Below are positions 11,001 through 26,000 of a DNA stretch of 64,000 nt, piece after piece. The stretch is from Pycnopodia helianthoides. Lineage: Eukaryota > Echinodermata > Asteroidea > Forcipulatida > Asteriidae. A program made the position numbers and the translations under genes. Position 1 is the stretch's first letter; the number at the start of each line of letters is the position of its first letter. The notes below the pieces were generated by a model. The model ran no database searches. It was not told the origin of the DNA and was given only the letters and a program-made list of their open reading frames with translations. Location of the stretch: positions 3,678,001 through 3,742,000 of the forward strand of contig CM063258.1 of the NCBI GenBank assembly GCA_032158295.1, written 5' to 3'.

Positions 11001-14000
11001 AATACCGATTTGTATCAAACCCTATTTTTACCCCATCGGCTCTCTAGACTTGTTTGGGAAACTGGGTTTTCCTTACCAGGCTTCAAGGAGGCGTGTTCTC
11101 GTCGTTGGGTTGGGGGAGGGGTGGTCTTGTAGCAATGATCTTCTAAAACGTGTGAATATAAAATTGTTTTTCTCGGAATTGATCACTTTGAAATCCTTTT
11201 TATAGGAGAGAGATTGTTTGAAATTATATTGTGTAATTCGACCAACTCAGAAATATTAAGTTAAGAAGTTGTTGACTATATTAATCTGTCGTATACAGTG
11301 TTTCTGGTGTTTCTGATTAGCATAGTGTGGGTTCGAGTCGCGGTCGTGGCAGTTGTGTCCTTGAGCAAGATACTTCACCACAATTGCTTTGTCCTTCGGA
11401 TGAGACACTCAGACCTATAGGTTCCGTGCTCTAGGGTTGGCAGTGCAAGTAAAAGAACCCAGAACACTTATCGTGGAAGAGTATAGGGGTTAACCCCGGT
11501 GTTTGTGGTTCACATAGCAAGTACCCTTGTTGACAAGTTCTCTCTGGCTTGCGTGCGAGCTACATAGTGAGTATGTTCACTTGTGAGGCATCCTTGGTTA
11601 CCATGATTATGTCATTCTTATTATTGGCACACTCTTCTTCAAATGCAGTGCCATATCCCTTGTAGTTCCAGCATTATCAGTGCCGCACAAGGAATAACTT
11701 TCTACTGTATACCACTCAATCTGTCCCAAACGGGATATAAAATATGGACTATCCTTACCGGAAACATCCTCTCCAAATGCGTTACCATGATACTTATACA
11801 AGCAAAGCTCCATTGCTGTACCGCGTGGACTAACTTTCTCCCGTTACCACCCTAGCTACTCCGATTGGAAACTTCTCATACGCTGATTGGAGCCTCCTTC
11901 CCCAAATGACTATCCTCTCCCCTAACACTGTTAAATTTCACCTTGATTTTTCTCTCACCCCATATTTGGTTATTTCACTTCTATGGTGATTAGGCACCAT
12001 ACCAATTATTGTGTTTGAATTACTTTGCCCAGTTGCGCATCCGTGCAATGCAACACCGAGAGAAAAATGTGGTTCTTAGGGAAAACCCGAGGGAGTATAT
12101 CGCTGTGCCTCATAGCTCAGTTGGTAGAGCATCTGCCCGGAGTGTCATGGGTCATTGGGTTCGAATCCCAATGAGGGCAATTTGATTTTTTTTTCTCTCA
12201 CCCCATATTTGGTTATTTCACTTCTATGGTGATTAGGCACCATACCAATGATTGTGTTTGAATTACCTTTATATCAATGAATGTGTTATTGTATTAGGGT
12301 ACCCTCTAAGGCAGGGTATACTTTTGGTAATTGTCAAAGACCGGTATCCTCACTTGGTGTATCCCAACATATGCATGCAATAACAAACCTGTGAAAATTT
12401 GGGCTCATATTGGTCATCAAAGTTGCCAGAAAATAATGAATGGAAAAACACCCTTGTTGTATAGAATTGTGTGCTTTCAGATGCCTGAGAAAGGCTTCAT
12501 GCCTGAAGCCTTTCCCAGACTCAAATTTGTGAGTGAAAACTTACCTTTTTCTATAAAACTAAAGGGGGATGGCGCGTTTTTACCAGAGTTTTATAATATC
12601 AACAGCTCTCCAGTGCTCTTTACCATGCAAGTTTTTAATGGTCATTAACCTGTGAAGTAATTACCCAAAGTACACCCTGCCTTTAAGTTTAAAACTACAA
12701 AGACACTTTAACCATTGTATTACCATATAGTTGCTCCCTTATGTAATATCAATGTTGTATACTATCAACAGCTTCGCAGTGCTCTTTTGTTGTGGTCATT
12801 AACTTGTGGAGTAATTACTAAAAGTACACCCTGCCTTTAAGGTACTACACAGACACTTTTAACCACTGTAGTACCATTTTATAGTTGTCTTCCTAATGTG
12901 AACTTAAATTCCGACACTCTCTCAGCTGTTCCTTGTAGAGCTTGAAACGGCCACTTACCATGGATATCCAATCAGGCACTTGTCTGACTTAGGGAGCTAT
13001 GCTCACGTAATTTTGTCATTTAAAACTTGTGTCTGTCACGGACGAACCATGAACTTCGAATCAACCCTTGTTCCAAATAGGCTGAAGAAATCGTTCTTCA
13101 ATTTAAAGGGAGGGTATACCTTTGGCAATTACTCAAAAAACACAACGACCATAACAAAAACTTACTCGGTAAGAAGCACTGCAGCTGTTGAAAATGTATA
13201 ACATTTAAAAAAAAACGAATCCCATCTAAGGAAGGTGGTTTTAGAGAAAGGGATTCAAACAATTTCAATCCGAGAAACGTTTCATGCATGAAACATTTCT
13301 CAGATTGTGTATTCCAATTACGGATTATTCTTACTGCATGAACATAACCGCTACATATTTTCGGCGATATCTCAAAAACGCTACCACCTTTTGAAATGAA
13401 ATTTTCACAGGCTAGTTTTATTGTATATAATTGCTTCATTTATTTTGGATTAAAACAAGCAAAAGGTTCCAAAAACCGAAGGTAAACGTTGCCTTTAAAG
13501 CAAGAACAAATGTATTTCTAGTCATTTTTATATATGTATATTTTTTGGCTCTCCCCGAGTTCTATTATGAAAATCTTGAATTCCAATCAGACTTCATAAT
13601 CGTTTAATTTCTGTCATTCCACAGGCACAGTAGACGTGTTAGAAAAGCTTAACTTTGACGGCGGTTCACGAGGAGTAGTAGGCGGGGCCGAGGGCTTCTG
13701 TGACCGCCGTCCGGGTGTGGGTGATGCCATCCCCAGGGCCGACGAGGCGTACAGCGTTGACACCGACGCCATTCTAAGCATGGAGGCTGCCGACATGTTT
13801 TCAGGTTTGCACTTCCCCTTTTTGTGACCCCTCTTGTGAACTGTTTTATTTTGAGTAAAACATGGTAGGGGGAGAGGCTAAGGGCTATTATTTAGTTTAC
13901 AGTTTCATTATGAAGGGAACGTTAGAAGGGAACAGAAGGGTACTTTTACACCTTCCCCCAGAATGACCCCGCCAACCAAACCTACCTCCCCCTCCCGCTC

Positions 14001-17000
14001 AGAACCCTTCCCCCTCTTGCTCCCTCTTGCCCCCCTCTTGCACCCCCAAAATGAGATTTTTTAAATGCACACATTTTGATACATTCAATACCTCCAAATT
14101 ATATAGCTCTGGTCTCGCTTGCCCGCCCCCCCCCCCCCACACACACACAGGGAAAATATATAGTGATGTCACTGCTCTAGGACAATGAAGCCCTCTAAGT
14201 CTGATATGGTTAAATTGTGAATGTACCGAGCACGGTACCCTGAGCATTTTATAACTGGTGGGAAATGTTGGCACAGATTCTTGTAATGAACAGAATTGAA
14301 TAGTCACTGGTGTTTGTTTGATACCCTCTTGGTTACAATAAGTGTATCATAGGTGTTATTTCAGAATACCCACAGCTTACTATTATCATGACATATTTCT
14401 GGTTATACAACCAAGGGACCTTCAACAGTGACTGGTGACCCTTGTCCTTTAGGGAAGACGAGGAAGAAATGTCAGTTTTAGATGTGGGGGGAATTTATAA
14501 AAAATGGGGGGGGGGGGGGAACCCACAAAATTCAGGCGGGGACTGAAAATCAAACATGCAAGACTCCGGTCCTGATGTGGAATTCGAACCGGGGGTCCAC
14601 AGAGGTGAAAGGCAGGGAAAGAAACCATTGAGCCAACCCCAATGCCTAAGATGGCTTTATAAGTCACCCTCCCGAATGCTACAAGTTGTAGATTTAAAGG
14701 CCCTGTACACTATTGGTAAGATCGAAAAACACAAATGTTCACAGATTCACACATAACTTACATGATTTAAAGTAATTAATGGTAGTAAGGTTTCCTCAAA
14801 ATATTTAGCCTAAAATACTATCGTTTCTGAGAAATGAGTAAAACAATAGTTTTTATCACGCGTGATAAAAACTTAATGTTTGAAAAAAAAAAACAGAAAA
14901 CACATAAGGTCTCTTTTCACTATTTTCTCCTGACCCTGATGACCAATTGAGCTCAAACTTTCACAGGTTTGTTTGTTCATGCATATATTGAATCACACAA
15001 AATGTGGACATTGATTTTGAGCTGTTACCAAAAGTGCACAATACCTTTAAGGAGGGAGTGTGTATGCATACAATAGATGTCTGATTAAGCCCACATTCTA
15101 AAAGCTACTGGGTCAGAATTGACCCGGATTTCGGGTCCCAGGGTGCCTGACCCAGTTCAATGTCAGGTTGGGGCGCAATTTTTCTTTTCGTACCACACTA
15201 GAGACAGATGGTCAACAGTGAAGGGATCCGGGAAAGCGCCCATACCTTATGCGCGTATGCATTGGCTCTAGTGTGGTACGGAAAAAAAATCGCGGCCCGG
15301 AAAGCGGTCAAAAAAAAAGGATTCTTAAGCCCGGTTCATACTTCCTGCGAATGCGAATGCGAAGCAAATTTTGACGTCACAAATTCGCAACGAATAAGCT
15401 GTGCTCAATCACTCAGGCAGATTATTCGCAGCGAAAACAGAGTTGTGACGTCAATATTCGCTTGGCATTCGCATTCGCAGGAATTATGAACCGGGCTTTA
15501 CTCGAATTTGGCGTAATTTTGACCCTTTTCTGGGTCGTTTTGACCCAGATTTTGGGGTCAGACTGACCTATAAATGGGTCAGGTCACACGGACCAAAATC
15601 CGGGTTATTTCTGACATGGACAATTTTTTGTTACCGAGTTGCATGAGTTAACACGGTTACAACGTACACAGAAATCTATCTTTATCTACAACAGGGGAAA
15701 CCTTTCCAGAGGATTTTTCGATACTTTTGACCGTAAGAATACGCGGTCCGGAACGGTCGAAAATGATTCTACTCTCGCTGTACGACGTCAACAGCGCTCC
15801 GAAAATCATCTTCGACATAGGGAACCCAGCGGTCTTGCAATATGCTGACGAAGACAACGGGCCCGGGAAGAAGGAGTGGCCCGGTTCAGGCTCAACATTG
15901 CCGATGGCGAGTAAGAACACGTTTTTTTTATATTATTTTTGAATTTTTCTTGTTTCCTAACACTCTCCACCTTTGTGATTACCGGTAAAATTTGAGGTTT
16001 TTTTTTGTTTCTTTCTTTTTTTTCGTTTGTGTTGAAATGTTAAGACGCACTTTTGCCTGGGGGTAGCGGTGTATTTCTTACGTGGGAGTCGTTTGTAGGT
16101 CACATTTTTTCTGGAAGATAAATGGGGGGCATGCGTTCAGGGTCACCTGCCTCTCAAGATATCCAACGGTGTAACTTATCAAATTTTCGTGTGTATAGGA
16201 AATGCGACGTCGTAGAAATCTTACGAGGAGACTGTCTTGTTTTTTTTTCTGTGCGAAAGCCTGTGAATTTGTTTTGGGCATTATATTTACAGCGAAAGAC
16301 CAGGGTTTAATCTGGTTAATCTGAACTGCAGATCAATCGTGAATTGCTAAGCAAAGTGTGATGTCACGATATGACAATATTGACAACTCATCTCCTGATG
16401 AATATTTAGAGGGAAGGTACACGATTGGTAATCACTCTAAAAATGTATGGCAATAAAAACTTACTTGGCTAGAAGTATAGCAACTTTCGATAGTTTAAAG
16501 CATTTTGATAAATATTTCAATTAAAAATAATGTGGATATGGAAAAAGATGTCAGGTTTTATCCCCCAAATTTGAATATGAGAAACGTTTCTGTCAGAAAC
16601 GTTTCTCAGATTATGTATTCCTATTAGGGATGCGTGGACATAACCGCTCCAGATTTTAGCGATATCTCAAAACGCTACCACCTTTCGAATTACATTTTCA
16701 CATGTTAGTTTTATTGTATACATCTACATGTATATAGGATTAAAACAATCGAACAGTTCCAAAAACCAAAAGGTACACTTTGCCTATACGCAATTAGGCC
16801 CTGCTATCCCTGTCTTACTGTTGTGCGGATAACGAGTTGATTCGAATTTCTTCAAACTTTAAACTGAAATCACTTCAATCTGTAACTTGGTGACCAGACC
16901 TCGGGGAGATGTTACTGTAGACCCGCAACCCTCACCCCGTAACCACAAACCCTATATCTCTCTCCAACTGCTGTCAGTGCGCTTGTTTTACATCAACGAG

Positions 17001-20000
17001 GTTTTCAACTTGCTACGTTTCTAATCCGTAGAGAGGAACAGTATGGAGCTGAAGTACAATCGCTTCATAATGTCAAAAAAATAGTACCCCTATTCAAACC
17101 ATGCGAATTCTTTTATCATGGAAACATAGTCACAAAGTGTTTCATGAAAAAAAATAATAATAATTGTTTCTTTTTTTCGCGGGTATCTTGTCCTGGAAAC
17201 CAACCAATGGACATGCAACATGTGACTACGTTTCTTCACAGGCTTCTCAATAAAATAATTCATGGACATTTCTAGCCAAACCTGTATAATTTTGTCCGCA
17301 CTGTTTTCAGTTTGAAGCAATTCCTAGCCCAAATTTGTCTAAAGTTATTATTTTTTTTTAAAAGAACAAACATTCTGAAGAAAAAATCATCACAAAGCTA
17401 GGAATTGTGTGTGGGATGAGATGCTTGAGTTCAGAAAGATCTGCCATTGCTTAGCGTATTAATTCGCATACTAAGCAGCTTTTTAGAAGTTTCACACATC
17501 AAATCGATACCCCCTCTAAGTTACCGTACTTTTATTTTGGGACAGGGCGAGCCCCTATCAATCAAAAAGACCGGTTGGCTGATTGGGGACCCCCCTGAGC
17601 CACAGGGGGCAAATCCGTTTATATATAGGCTACTCCTTACTCCGTCTTCCTTGCTGAAAAGGGGGCCGCATGCATCACGAGAAATCGTCTGGATCTGCCA
17701 TTAACGTTTCTGGAGTTTTATGGCCGCGTTAGCAACAAGAAAAAAGGGTCTTGAATTAAAAGGAGAATAATACCCCAAAACCCGTCAGAGATTTCCCGAT
17801 GCCTAGCGTCTCGGCATGTGGGGGTCACGCGATGCGACCTTGTATCGCCCAACTTCAAAATAATACCATGCCGATATGAACAGCTGCAACCATTGTGACG
17901 AATGGATTCAGCTCAGGTATTTTTTTTTTCGTCTTTTATTAAGCACAAGAGCATGTGGACCCAGCAACGTTGCCTTTGGTACAGAAATTGGTATAAATAC
18001 CTAAAGTAATAGCCGCCCATCTGTTTGATCGCCGATGTGGGTTTTTTTTTGGCACTCATGTAGGTCTTTAGGCCTGTCCTTCCAACGAACAAAGAGCCAA
18101 GATTGATCTTAAGTGTGAATCAATCTTCTTTAAAGCAAGGTGTGATGATGTCACAATACAAATCACTGTGGTGATTAGTGACAACTCATCTTAAGATGAA
18201 TCTTTGTGATGTGTGAAATCGAGCCCAGGTCTACTTTATCACCAATTCGTGAAAGTTTCCTGCTTTTCACTTTGTGTGTGTTTTTGTAAGAAAACTCTTA
18301 AAGCAAATTGTATTGAGTTGCAAAATAAAGCTTCTGCTGACGTAGTCTGGAGTCTTCAAAGCAGCCCATGGCGAGAAACAGATGACGAATTTTAATACAC
18401 TCGTAAATCTGTCAGGAAACACCACAAAACTGTTTAGGCCTACCTTCGAAATTATGGAGTATGAGCGAACCCTCTCACGAGCACACAATTTGCTTTATCG
18501 GGCAATGATTGCAAAAACCTTTGTATAATGGCTGATAAAAACTGTCCGTGGGGACCGTAATGCCTCTTGTGCACGAGAAAACTAATCTCATCCGAAAGAA
18601 CACCCCATCCCGATATAGTTACTTTCAATAGCCCCCTGGGAATTTGTTTTGCGGATCTGCCTTGTCAAGAAAAAGTAAGGACTGCAGAGAGCTTGTCCCT
18701 TTAATCTTGAAAATGTGTTCAGTCTTCCTAGCATGAGGAGGAACAAGAAATACGAGTTCGTCAAAGAGGTGTTTTTTTAATTGATATCTATCATTGACAC
18801 TTTGCCTCAGGTTTTCCCACCTTAGTTTGGGCCACCCTCTCGGTTTGAAGGAAGTCTTCGTTTTTCATTGCTTCCTTTTGCTTTTAGCTGTGCCTTCCTA
18901 AAAGCTCTGCTGTCTTCACCCTGTCGCTTACAGTATGGCGATCTGGATGTTGGGAACTTTTAACTTTTACAGCCTGTATAATGTGCGCCTCCAGCTCTTG
19001 TCATCTATCCCTTTTCACCGTTACATCAGTGCCGCTGGAACCTTTAGTTGGAACAGGGAAAGGGGCCAGCTACGGGGATAGAAATTCATTCAATTCGTTG
19101 CGGTCCAACCGGGACCTGACTTGCCCTTTGCCACATTTTTGTCTAACACAGTAGCAACGCAACCCAAAATACAAACACAGTATATCGTTCAGCGTGTAAG
19201 ATCAACATCAGAATTCCTGGAGTCTTCCTATTAACCCCATCGACTCCCAGCCTTGTTTATGTCGTCGGCACAGTGGAGCCTAGGTGGCCGTCAGCTCCAT
19301 TTGCACAGCACATGTTAACACAAGCGCCATCGCATGTAGCCCCGAGATACAACTTCACGTTCCCCCCAAAAAGCTCCGTAGAGGAAAACGCCACAGACTG
19401 GCCCCTCACTTTTGGGAACATTCAACTTTGACATCGTTCACTGGTAATACAGACTTGAGAGGACTTTTCACATTGTATTGTGCGCACCAGCTACCCACAA
19501 GCCCTAGACCTCCCCTAATGGTATCCTTAATGGTTCACCCGGAGCCCGTCAGGAGCCCTAGACAGGATACAGACAGGGGACCAGTCTACGTCGCATGGAG
19601 CTTACTTGCCGAAATTCGGCCGCACCGTAACCCCAGCGAGAGGTACTGGGCTCCCAATCAGACGCTAATTATCTGCACTTTGTGCTCTTAAGTTTGACAT
19701 TTTTTTTTATTGCGAGTGCAGCGGGGATCCAATGGAAGAGCTCCATCCGCTGTCTAGTACGCCGGAACCTTCAGAGAACATTATGACCCGGTCTTTAGAC
19801 AGTGGCTCTTTTAACTTGACTGTCGCCAGCCTGGACCCTGTCAAGTTTCTCTTTGACGAAAAAAGGCACAATTTGGCTACCACTCGTGTACCGTATATTT
19901 TATATCAAGTAGGCCTGTAGCAGAGGCAAATCTGCTGATACCATCGGCTATCTCGCATATCGTATTAAAAACGTGTGGATAGTTTCAGCATTCTGCCTCC

Positions 20001-23000
20001 ATGGTTTCAAGGCTTATTCTTCCCAATATCAAGTTTCTTAGAATGTCACCTTTCCAGACTGTGGCTTTAACTGCCTCACGATAGTTCGCTTCGTAGTTTC
20101 TTTACAACCTTGTCACAATGTCACTACAGTCACCATTCAATGCGACTTGTCTCTATGGCTACAAAGAAATTAACATCAAATAAGACTTGATTTCGGAGTA
20201 TTAAGTGTGGTCTGCTTTATTTTCGGGTTCAGTGGAGAGTGTAATGTAACGATCTGCTCGGCGGTTTTCTTCAAATTCAAACCTGTCAACAATGTCACAG
20301 GGCATCGTGGCGTGCTTTATACCCTTGTTTCCGCGCCATTCTACGACAAGCGAGACAAGGGCACTCTTAGTTCTCTAGCACTTTCTTGATCCGAAATTTT
20401 CGAGTGGAGCTCGGCTGAGTTTACTGCACGAGTTGTAAATGACCACTTTTGTTACTTTCACTGCGGAGAGAAATGTTAACATGGATGTCAGCTTCATGCA
20501 AAAGTTTTTGAACAATATTTTAACATGAACAGTGAAGGGTTGTTGCAATTCGGATACTTTTAAAAGGTGTTCTACCTTACAACATTGTTACCTGAATGAT
20601 AACTGTTGTAGAAAGTTACGTCTCTTGGCGGGTTTTTGGAAGTTTTTCGTCCAGGCACGGGGAAGTTATGGTTTGAGCAAACCTTTGATTTGGTAGCTTG
20701 AAGATGCCGCACCCGGAGTGCAGAACCGTTGTGCACATTAAACATTGTAAAACCCACATTGTCAATGCACATCACTACCTGTATTAACATGGCAGTGCTA
20801 GCACTATGTGAATCCACCAGTGGGAACATTATATGCCATGTATTCAAGGTGTATGCTGGGAGCTCCCCGCCGGGAACCCGCGATCAGCCAGTGTGCCCCG
20901 TGACCTTCTTTTAAGGTCATCTCCTGGTTAGCATGTGACAGAAACAGTCTGAACTATCCTTATACCATCTCCAACCCTCTCCCTCTGTGCTCAAGAACAA
21001 CGACGGCAACCGTGACCTGCGAATCTTTTCCCCGGTGGATTATGCTGGCTTGCGTTAGCCCAAAGCTTGGGGAAAAGAGCGGCAGACGTTCCCAATAAAT
21101 TCTTCGAGAGTTTAAGCTTTGTATGCATTCATGTATTGATAGTGTACATTGAACTTTCAGCACGCCGCATGGGTGGGGGGGGGGGGGATCCATCTGATTG
21201 CTCAATTGTGCTTCCTTCAGCAACTTTCAGTGAATGGGGCATTTCATTAGTCTTGACGGGGGTGTGGAAAAAGAGATGCAGTTCTAACGAAACACTTCCT
21301 AAAGCTTTCACGAGTCGCCTGTCAACTTTTCTGTTGGTACTCGTGTTCGGAACTTTTTGGTTTACAATACCGCTTCTGACCCGAGTGTGATTACTAGACA
21401 GAGTCGAAGAAATGCGTGGTTTGATCTCTTGACACCCACCTTAAATACTACAAATTGAGGCGTACCACCCCTACGAATTCATATTCGTTAACCACGTGTA
21501 CGGGACTGGCCCTGAAAAATGGCGGCGTCAAGCTGGGGGTCCTTAAATTATGTCTCCTTGATTATTGGGAAACATGCCTTACAGTTTAGACTATTTAAGA
21601 AACATGTCCAGTACAGAGACGTGGTTGGACTCTTTTTCGGAGACAATAGACCCTAAACTGTTATTCCACCGGAAAAAAAATCTTCAACTGGTGAATTTGA
21701 CGTCCGTCCTTCGCGCCTTAAGCCCCAATGAGTCCCCCATCGAAACACCACACTGACTCAACTTTGCCCCGAGACAGTGAGACTAAACTCTGTTCAACTT
21801 CGATAGTTTGTAAAAGATTAAAGGGAGGGTATACCTTTGGTAATACTCAAGAAATACAGTACCATAAATACGTACTTGGTAAGGAGCACCTGAGAGCTGC
21901 TCATAGTATAAAACATCGTGAGAAACGACTCCCTCTGAAGTAATGTAGTTTTTGAGAAAAATATTGGAATCTGAGAAGGACTTCAGGCATGAAGTCTTAC
22001 TCGGGCATTTGAAAGCACACAATTCTATCATGCTTTCTTTCATTATTTTCTCGCAACTTTGATGACCAATTGAGCCCAAATGTTCACAGTTTGTTATTTT
22101 ATGCACATGTTGGGATACACCAAGTGAGGATACTTAGTCTTGCCTTTAAACAATTCTGGTGAACTAAGTATGATTCAGGCATGTCATATACATAGATGTA
22201 AAATTAGACTCTTTTTTAAATATTTAGATTCTTTGACAAAAAATGAAATCTGGTGTATGAATCGTTTCATCTGAAAACCATGTCTTTGTTTCGAACCATT
22301 GCAGTTCATCAATCTTGAGTGACGCTTGAATCTTTGTTTGAACTTGTTTTGTTACCGATTCTACAAAAAATATGCATTAAACCAAAATCTATGTTGACTA
22401 CGATTGATGCTGAGTCTTCCGCTCAATCCGTTATTGCCCAAATCCTATACGGTCTACGGAAAATATTGAATCAAGGAGTCACGCAACAAAATAACTGCTG
22501 CCACATTGAACAATTGTTTTGAATATATACATTACAATCGTCGTGCACGCACCAAAGGAAATTATGTCAAGTCAGTTGCTCCTCCAATTGTTTTGATTTA
22601 GGGCAACAGCTTTCCTTCTAGCTGTCCAAAATACATAATGACCGCTCCATCATCATCGATCCTGATTGTACACAGGGGAAACTCTGGGAACTGCGAAAAG
22701 GATGCCACCCCAACGTGCAGTGTTTTTGTTTTATACAACAGGGTTTGGTCCTTGCTCCATGGTAACTGTGGCTCTTCAGTGTTGCGAACATTATGACATA
22801 GGCTGTGAAATCAATAGCCAGCTCCACGCAATTTTCTGAAATTTAGCCTGCCCGTTTCTCTCCCGAACGGACGCTTTGATTTGTCATTTTCCGTGGAAGC
22901 TACAAAGAAAACTAAAATATCTTGTTAAGTTGTCTATTCTTGATTCATGCTGAAGAGAGGATATATTTTTTTTCTTTTACAAATAATGGTGTTCGTTTTC

Positions 23001-26000
23001 AGAATTAGCAGAGGTTTTATGTATAGCCTCAACCTTGTGTTTGTTTATATCTATACCCTATCATGTTTTTCGCTAAAGCGTCAAATGAAAACAAAGTAGC
23101 GCCAATTATAAACTGAAATTGTTTGATAGCAGACATTGAGACGTCATTCCAACTCACGATTGCAAGCCATAATTCATTAGGCTACTTCTAAAAGCAACAA
23201 AATAACGTTCGATCGTTTCCGTTCGTACTCTTTTGCTTTCGACTGTTCTTTGTCGTCCCCCAAGATTGATGGTTCACTAGATTGCCTTCGCATCAACCTG
23301 TCTCGAGCCATCCGCGAAATCTTGATAAGGGCTGTCATTTTGTTAAATCTAATTTCCTCACAGAATAAAGCATTTTACTTCGTTAAGACAGCGTATTATT
23401 ATAGTGCAGATCACGTTTGTGTGTTCGAAGCGAACCCGAAGGTTCGAGGCGAACCCGAAGGACGCATTGCGATGGACACAAGTATACACATGCAGGTCTG
23501 CACATAATAATAATCGATGCCGCCATTTTTAACCAACACACGCAGCTCTGTGTTGCAGTAACTCTGTAGACTTTCCTTTGTTCTGTACACTCTAATGAAA
23601 ATAACATTCCTCAACACTGTAAAAAAAAAAAAAAAAAAAAAAAAAACACTATGTGGACGTGTGTAAGTCTACAGAGTGTTTCAAGTACCTACATTATGTA
23701 GACCTCTTTTGTTCTCAAGTCCACACTTCGTATAATATGTAGCGTTAAAACACCCAAATACCTGACAAGTATAATGTGATTCATATAAGTCAAAATGGTG
23801 GATTTGAAGCTGGTCGGAGTTCACAAAGTTCCCGATCCCCGGAGTACAAGAGATTTGTGTGCAATGTCTGTGAAGACTGGCCTACAGGGACACCATACAA
23901 GAGCGATCACTTGAGATCTACTTGCAGAAAATAATAATATACAGGCCCGCTGGCTCTCTTGTCGTCACTTTTGAAACTGATGCACGCTGTGCGCTCGTTT
24001 CGACCTCCCTGGGGCCCCGTCAGGTAGCGCCGACTGCTCCCGGGTTATTCGCCCTGTTTATTTTAGAGCTTGTTGCTTTTGCCTAAATCACAGGTTTAGA
24101 TCTACGAGCATGATGACTATACTGAAGTATGCTGTTAACTTTTAACACTGGATATTATACAGGGCGAGCTACCAGAGTGCGGCGTCCACACCATTTGCTA
24201 AAGAAAGACAAAACTCGTGAACAAAAAAGTGAATACGATTGTTTACCGTTCATCCCAAGTAACAGTTCGGTCTTATATGTTTTCAATTTTAAGAAACTGT
24301 GTTATAAATTATGCCAACTGTTTTGTGTTGTTTTCTCATATTAATTCTGTAAACCCTTTTCCCTTTTTTTCATTTATGGGTAAATTGCCTCCCTGTTTAT
24401 ATGCATCCCAATAGTGCTCGAAAAGAAATTAGAACGAATGCTTTCATTCGAAAGACAATGAAATCTCAACTCCCATTGATATTATTTTATAGATATAATG
24501 ATACAAATAATAAACTAGACAATCAGTTTTTGTTAATAACAAAAAAACAAGGTGTTCGTGAGTGATGTCATCGTGCTTGTATTGCATGAACACCTAATAA
24601 AAAGGTGGCGAAATATTTTTGTTTTTCCCCGTCGTCAATCGGTATTAATTGCAAAACAGCATCATAAATATTTTGTTTATTCCTAAACAGAACAGACCAT
24701 CCTCACGGGACATAACATAGTGCCTTATTAGTGGAAACTTATGCAATTATCTGCCGAACTGAAACTGGATGTGACCCACTCCTTTTCGAACCCATACCGT
24801 ACATTTAGGTCATCACCTTGTCATTTGCACTCTGTCTAGCGAGAGAGTCAACAACTTGGGGATTGCAGTTATATAAATATTTTCAGGTGTAGGGCTCTTC
24901 GTTGGCGTGTCGGCCAGCCTGGGGGTACTTGTTGCACGGTCCAAAACCATTCAATCTAAATAAACTAGGGCAGAGGGTGTCCTTGCCACCCAAAGATGTT
25001 CCTATGGGGGACCTTGGAAACTCACCACACTTTGAGAATAGAGTCACAACAGCTACATCTCAAGTGGGAAGTTTGAGGACCCCACACTTTGCAGGTCGAA
25101 ACCAAGGGTTCCCCGATTGGGGGAAAAAATTGTTGTACTTTCTTTGCTGTGGTTAAAGAGTCCAATCCACATAACCCATTTGGGGTATAGCTGGGATGAC
25201 AATGACCCCTGTGCCAAACTATGGTGACAGGTGTCGTTGTCATCATTAAAGGGTTTCCGACTATAGTGGTGTCCTCATAGACCTTATGATGCACACTGAC
25301 GTCATTTTGAGTGGGGCACCCTCCGCTAGAGGTCAAAAGATGGTAGCTCATTGGCCGATTATGTGCACCGCGCGTACATAGATGTGTGTTTTCCACTTCC
25401 TATGAAAGATGGCGGCGTGATGACGTCAATGCTAAAGGTACATTGTGAGACAGGTATTCCGGTCACAGGGACAGTATTTCCAGTTTGAAGTACAGCAATG
25501 GCAGCGACCTTGTCAGATTCACTGAGGCAGAACGTGCAGCTATCCAAGGGGGTTTGGACCACGTTATATAGTTTGAGTTTGGCCCTGGCTCCTTGAACTA
25601 AGTTATCGCTGTCACATAAAAACGGATACTGTCCAAATATACAATGTAAAGTTACCACTGGAGAAGATCACGTTTTCCCCTCAGATAAAATATTGTGATT
25701 ATCTTAGCATTTCAACATGTCTGAAGATTTTGTAGATAATAACTAATTGTATATGTTTATGATGTTCAACCATGGAGGTAGTTCCTACCTCCGTGGAGGT
25801 AGTTCCTACCTCCGTGGAGGTAGTTCCTACCTCCGTGGAGGTAGTTCCTACCTCCAGGGTTCAACAGAAGGCCATGTCACACACGAGGCAATTTACAGGC
25901 GACCAGTTCCAGGCAATCTCTAAACACGAACATTTATTCACATTATCTTGTCTCCCTTTTTCCTGGGGATAGTGAGGTACAGGTACTACAATAATGTCTC

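Larger units (their letters stand above)
8052..13624. other. Intron 1 (if exon 1 is right)
   Basis: No exon seen. It contains a ~1.5-kb inverted-repeat-bounded unit (8612-10160), a SINE fragment, a tRNA pseudogene between direct repeats, and three MITE copies. Confidence 0.6.

Noticed and set aside
19284..19691. 135-codon open frame, plus strand
   Set aside because: No recognisable domain, irregular composition, no splice or promoter context; it lies in a large collagen intron and no repeat of it was seen. Probably chance.
20820..20847. Second phase-compatible candidate for the missing exon, before GTGTAT
   Set aside because: 28 nt with matching phase, but it encodes MGTLYAMYS, unlike FRTVNIADGK, and has a poor acceptor.
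24541..24575. Phase-compatible candidate for the missing TSPN exon, ending at GTGAGT (24561)
   Set aside because: A possible 31-nt exon would fit the phase but has no polypyrimidine tract and encodes [14 protein letters not shown] residues unlike the family motif.
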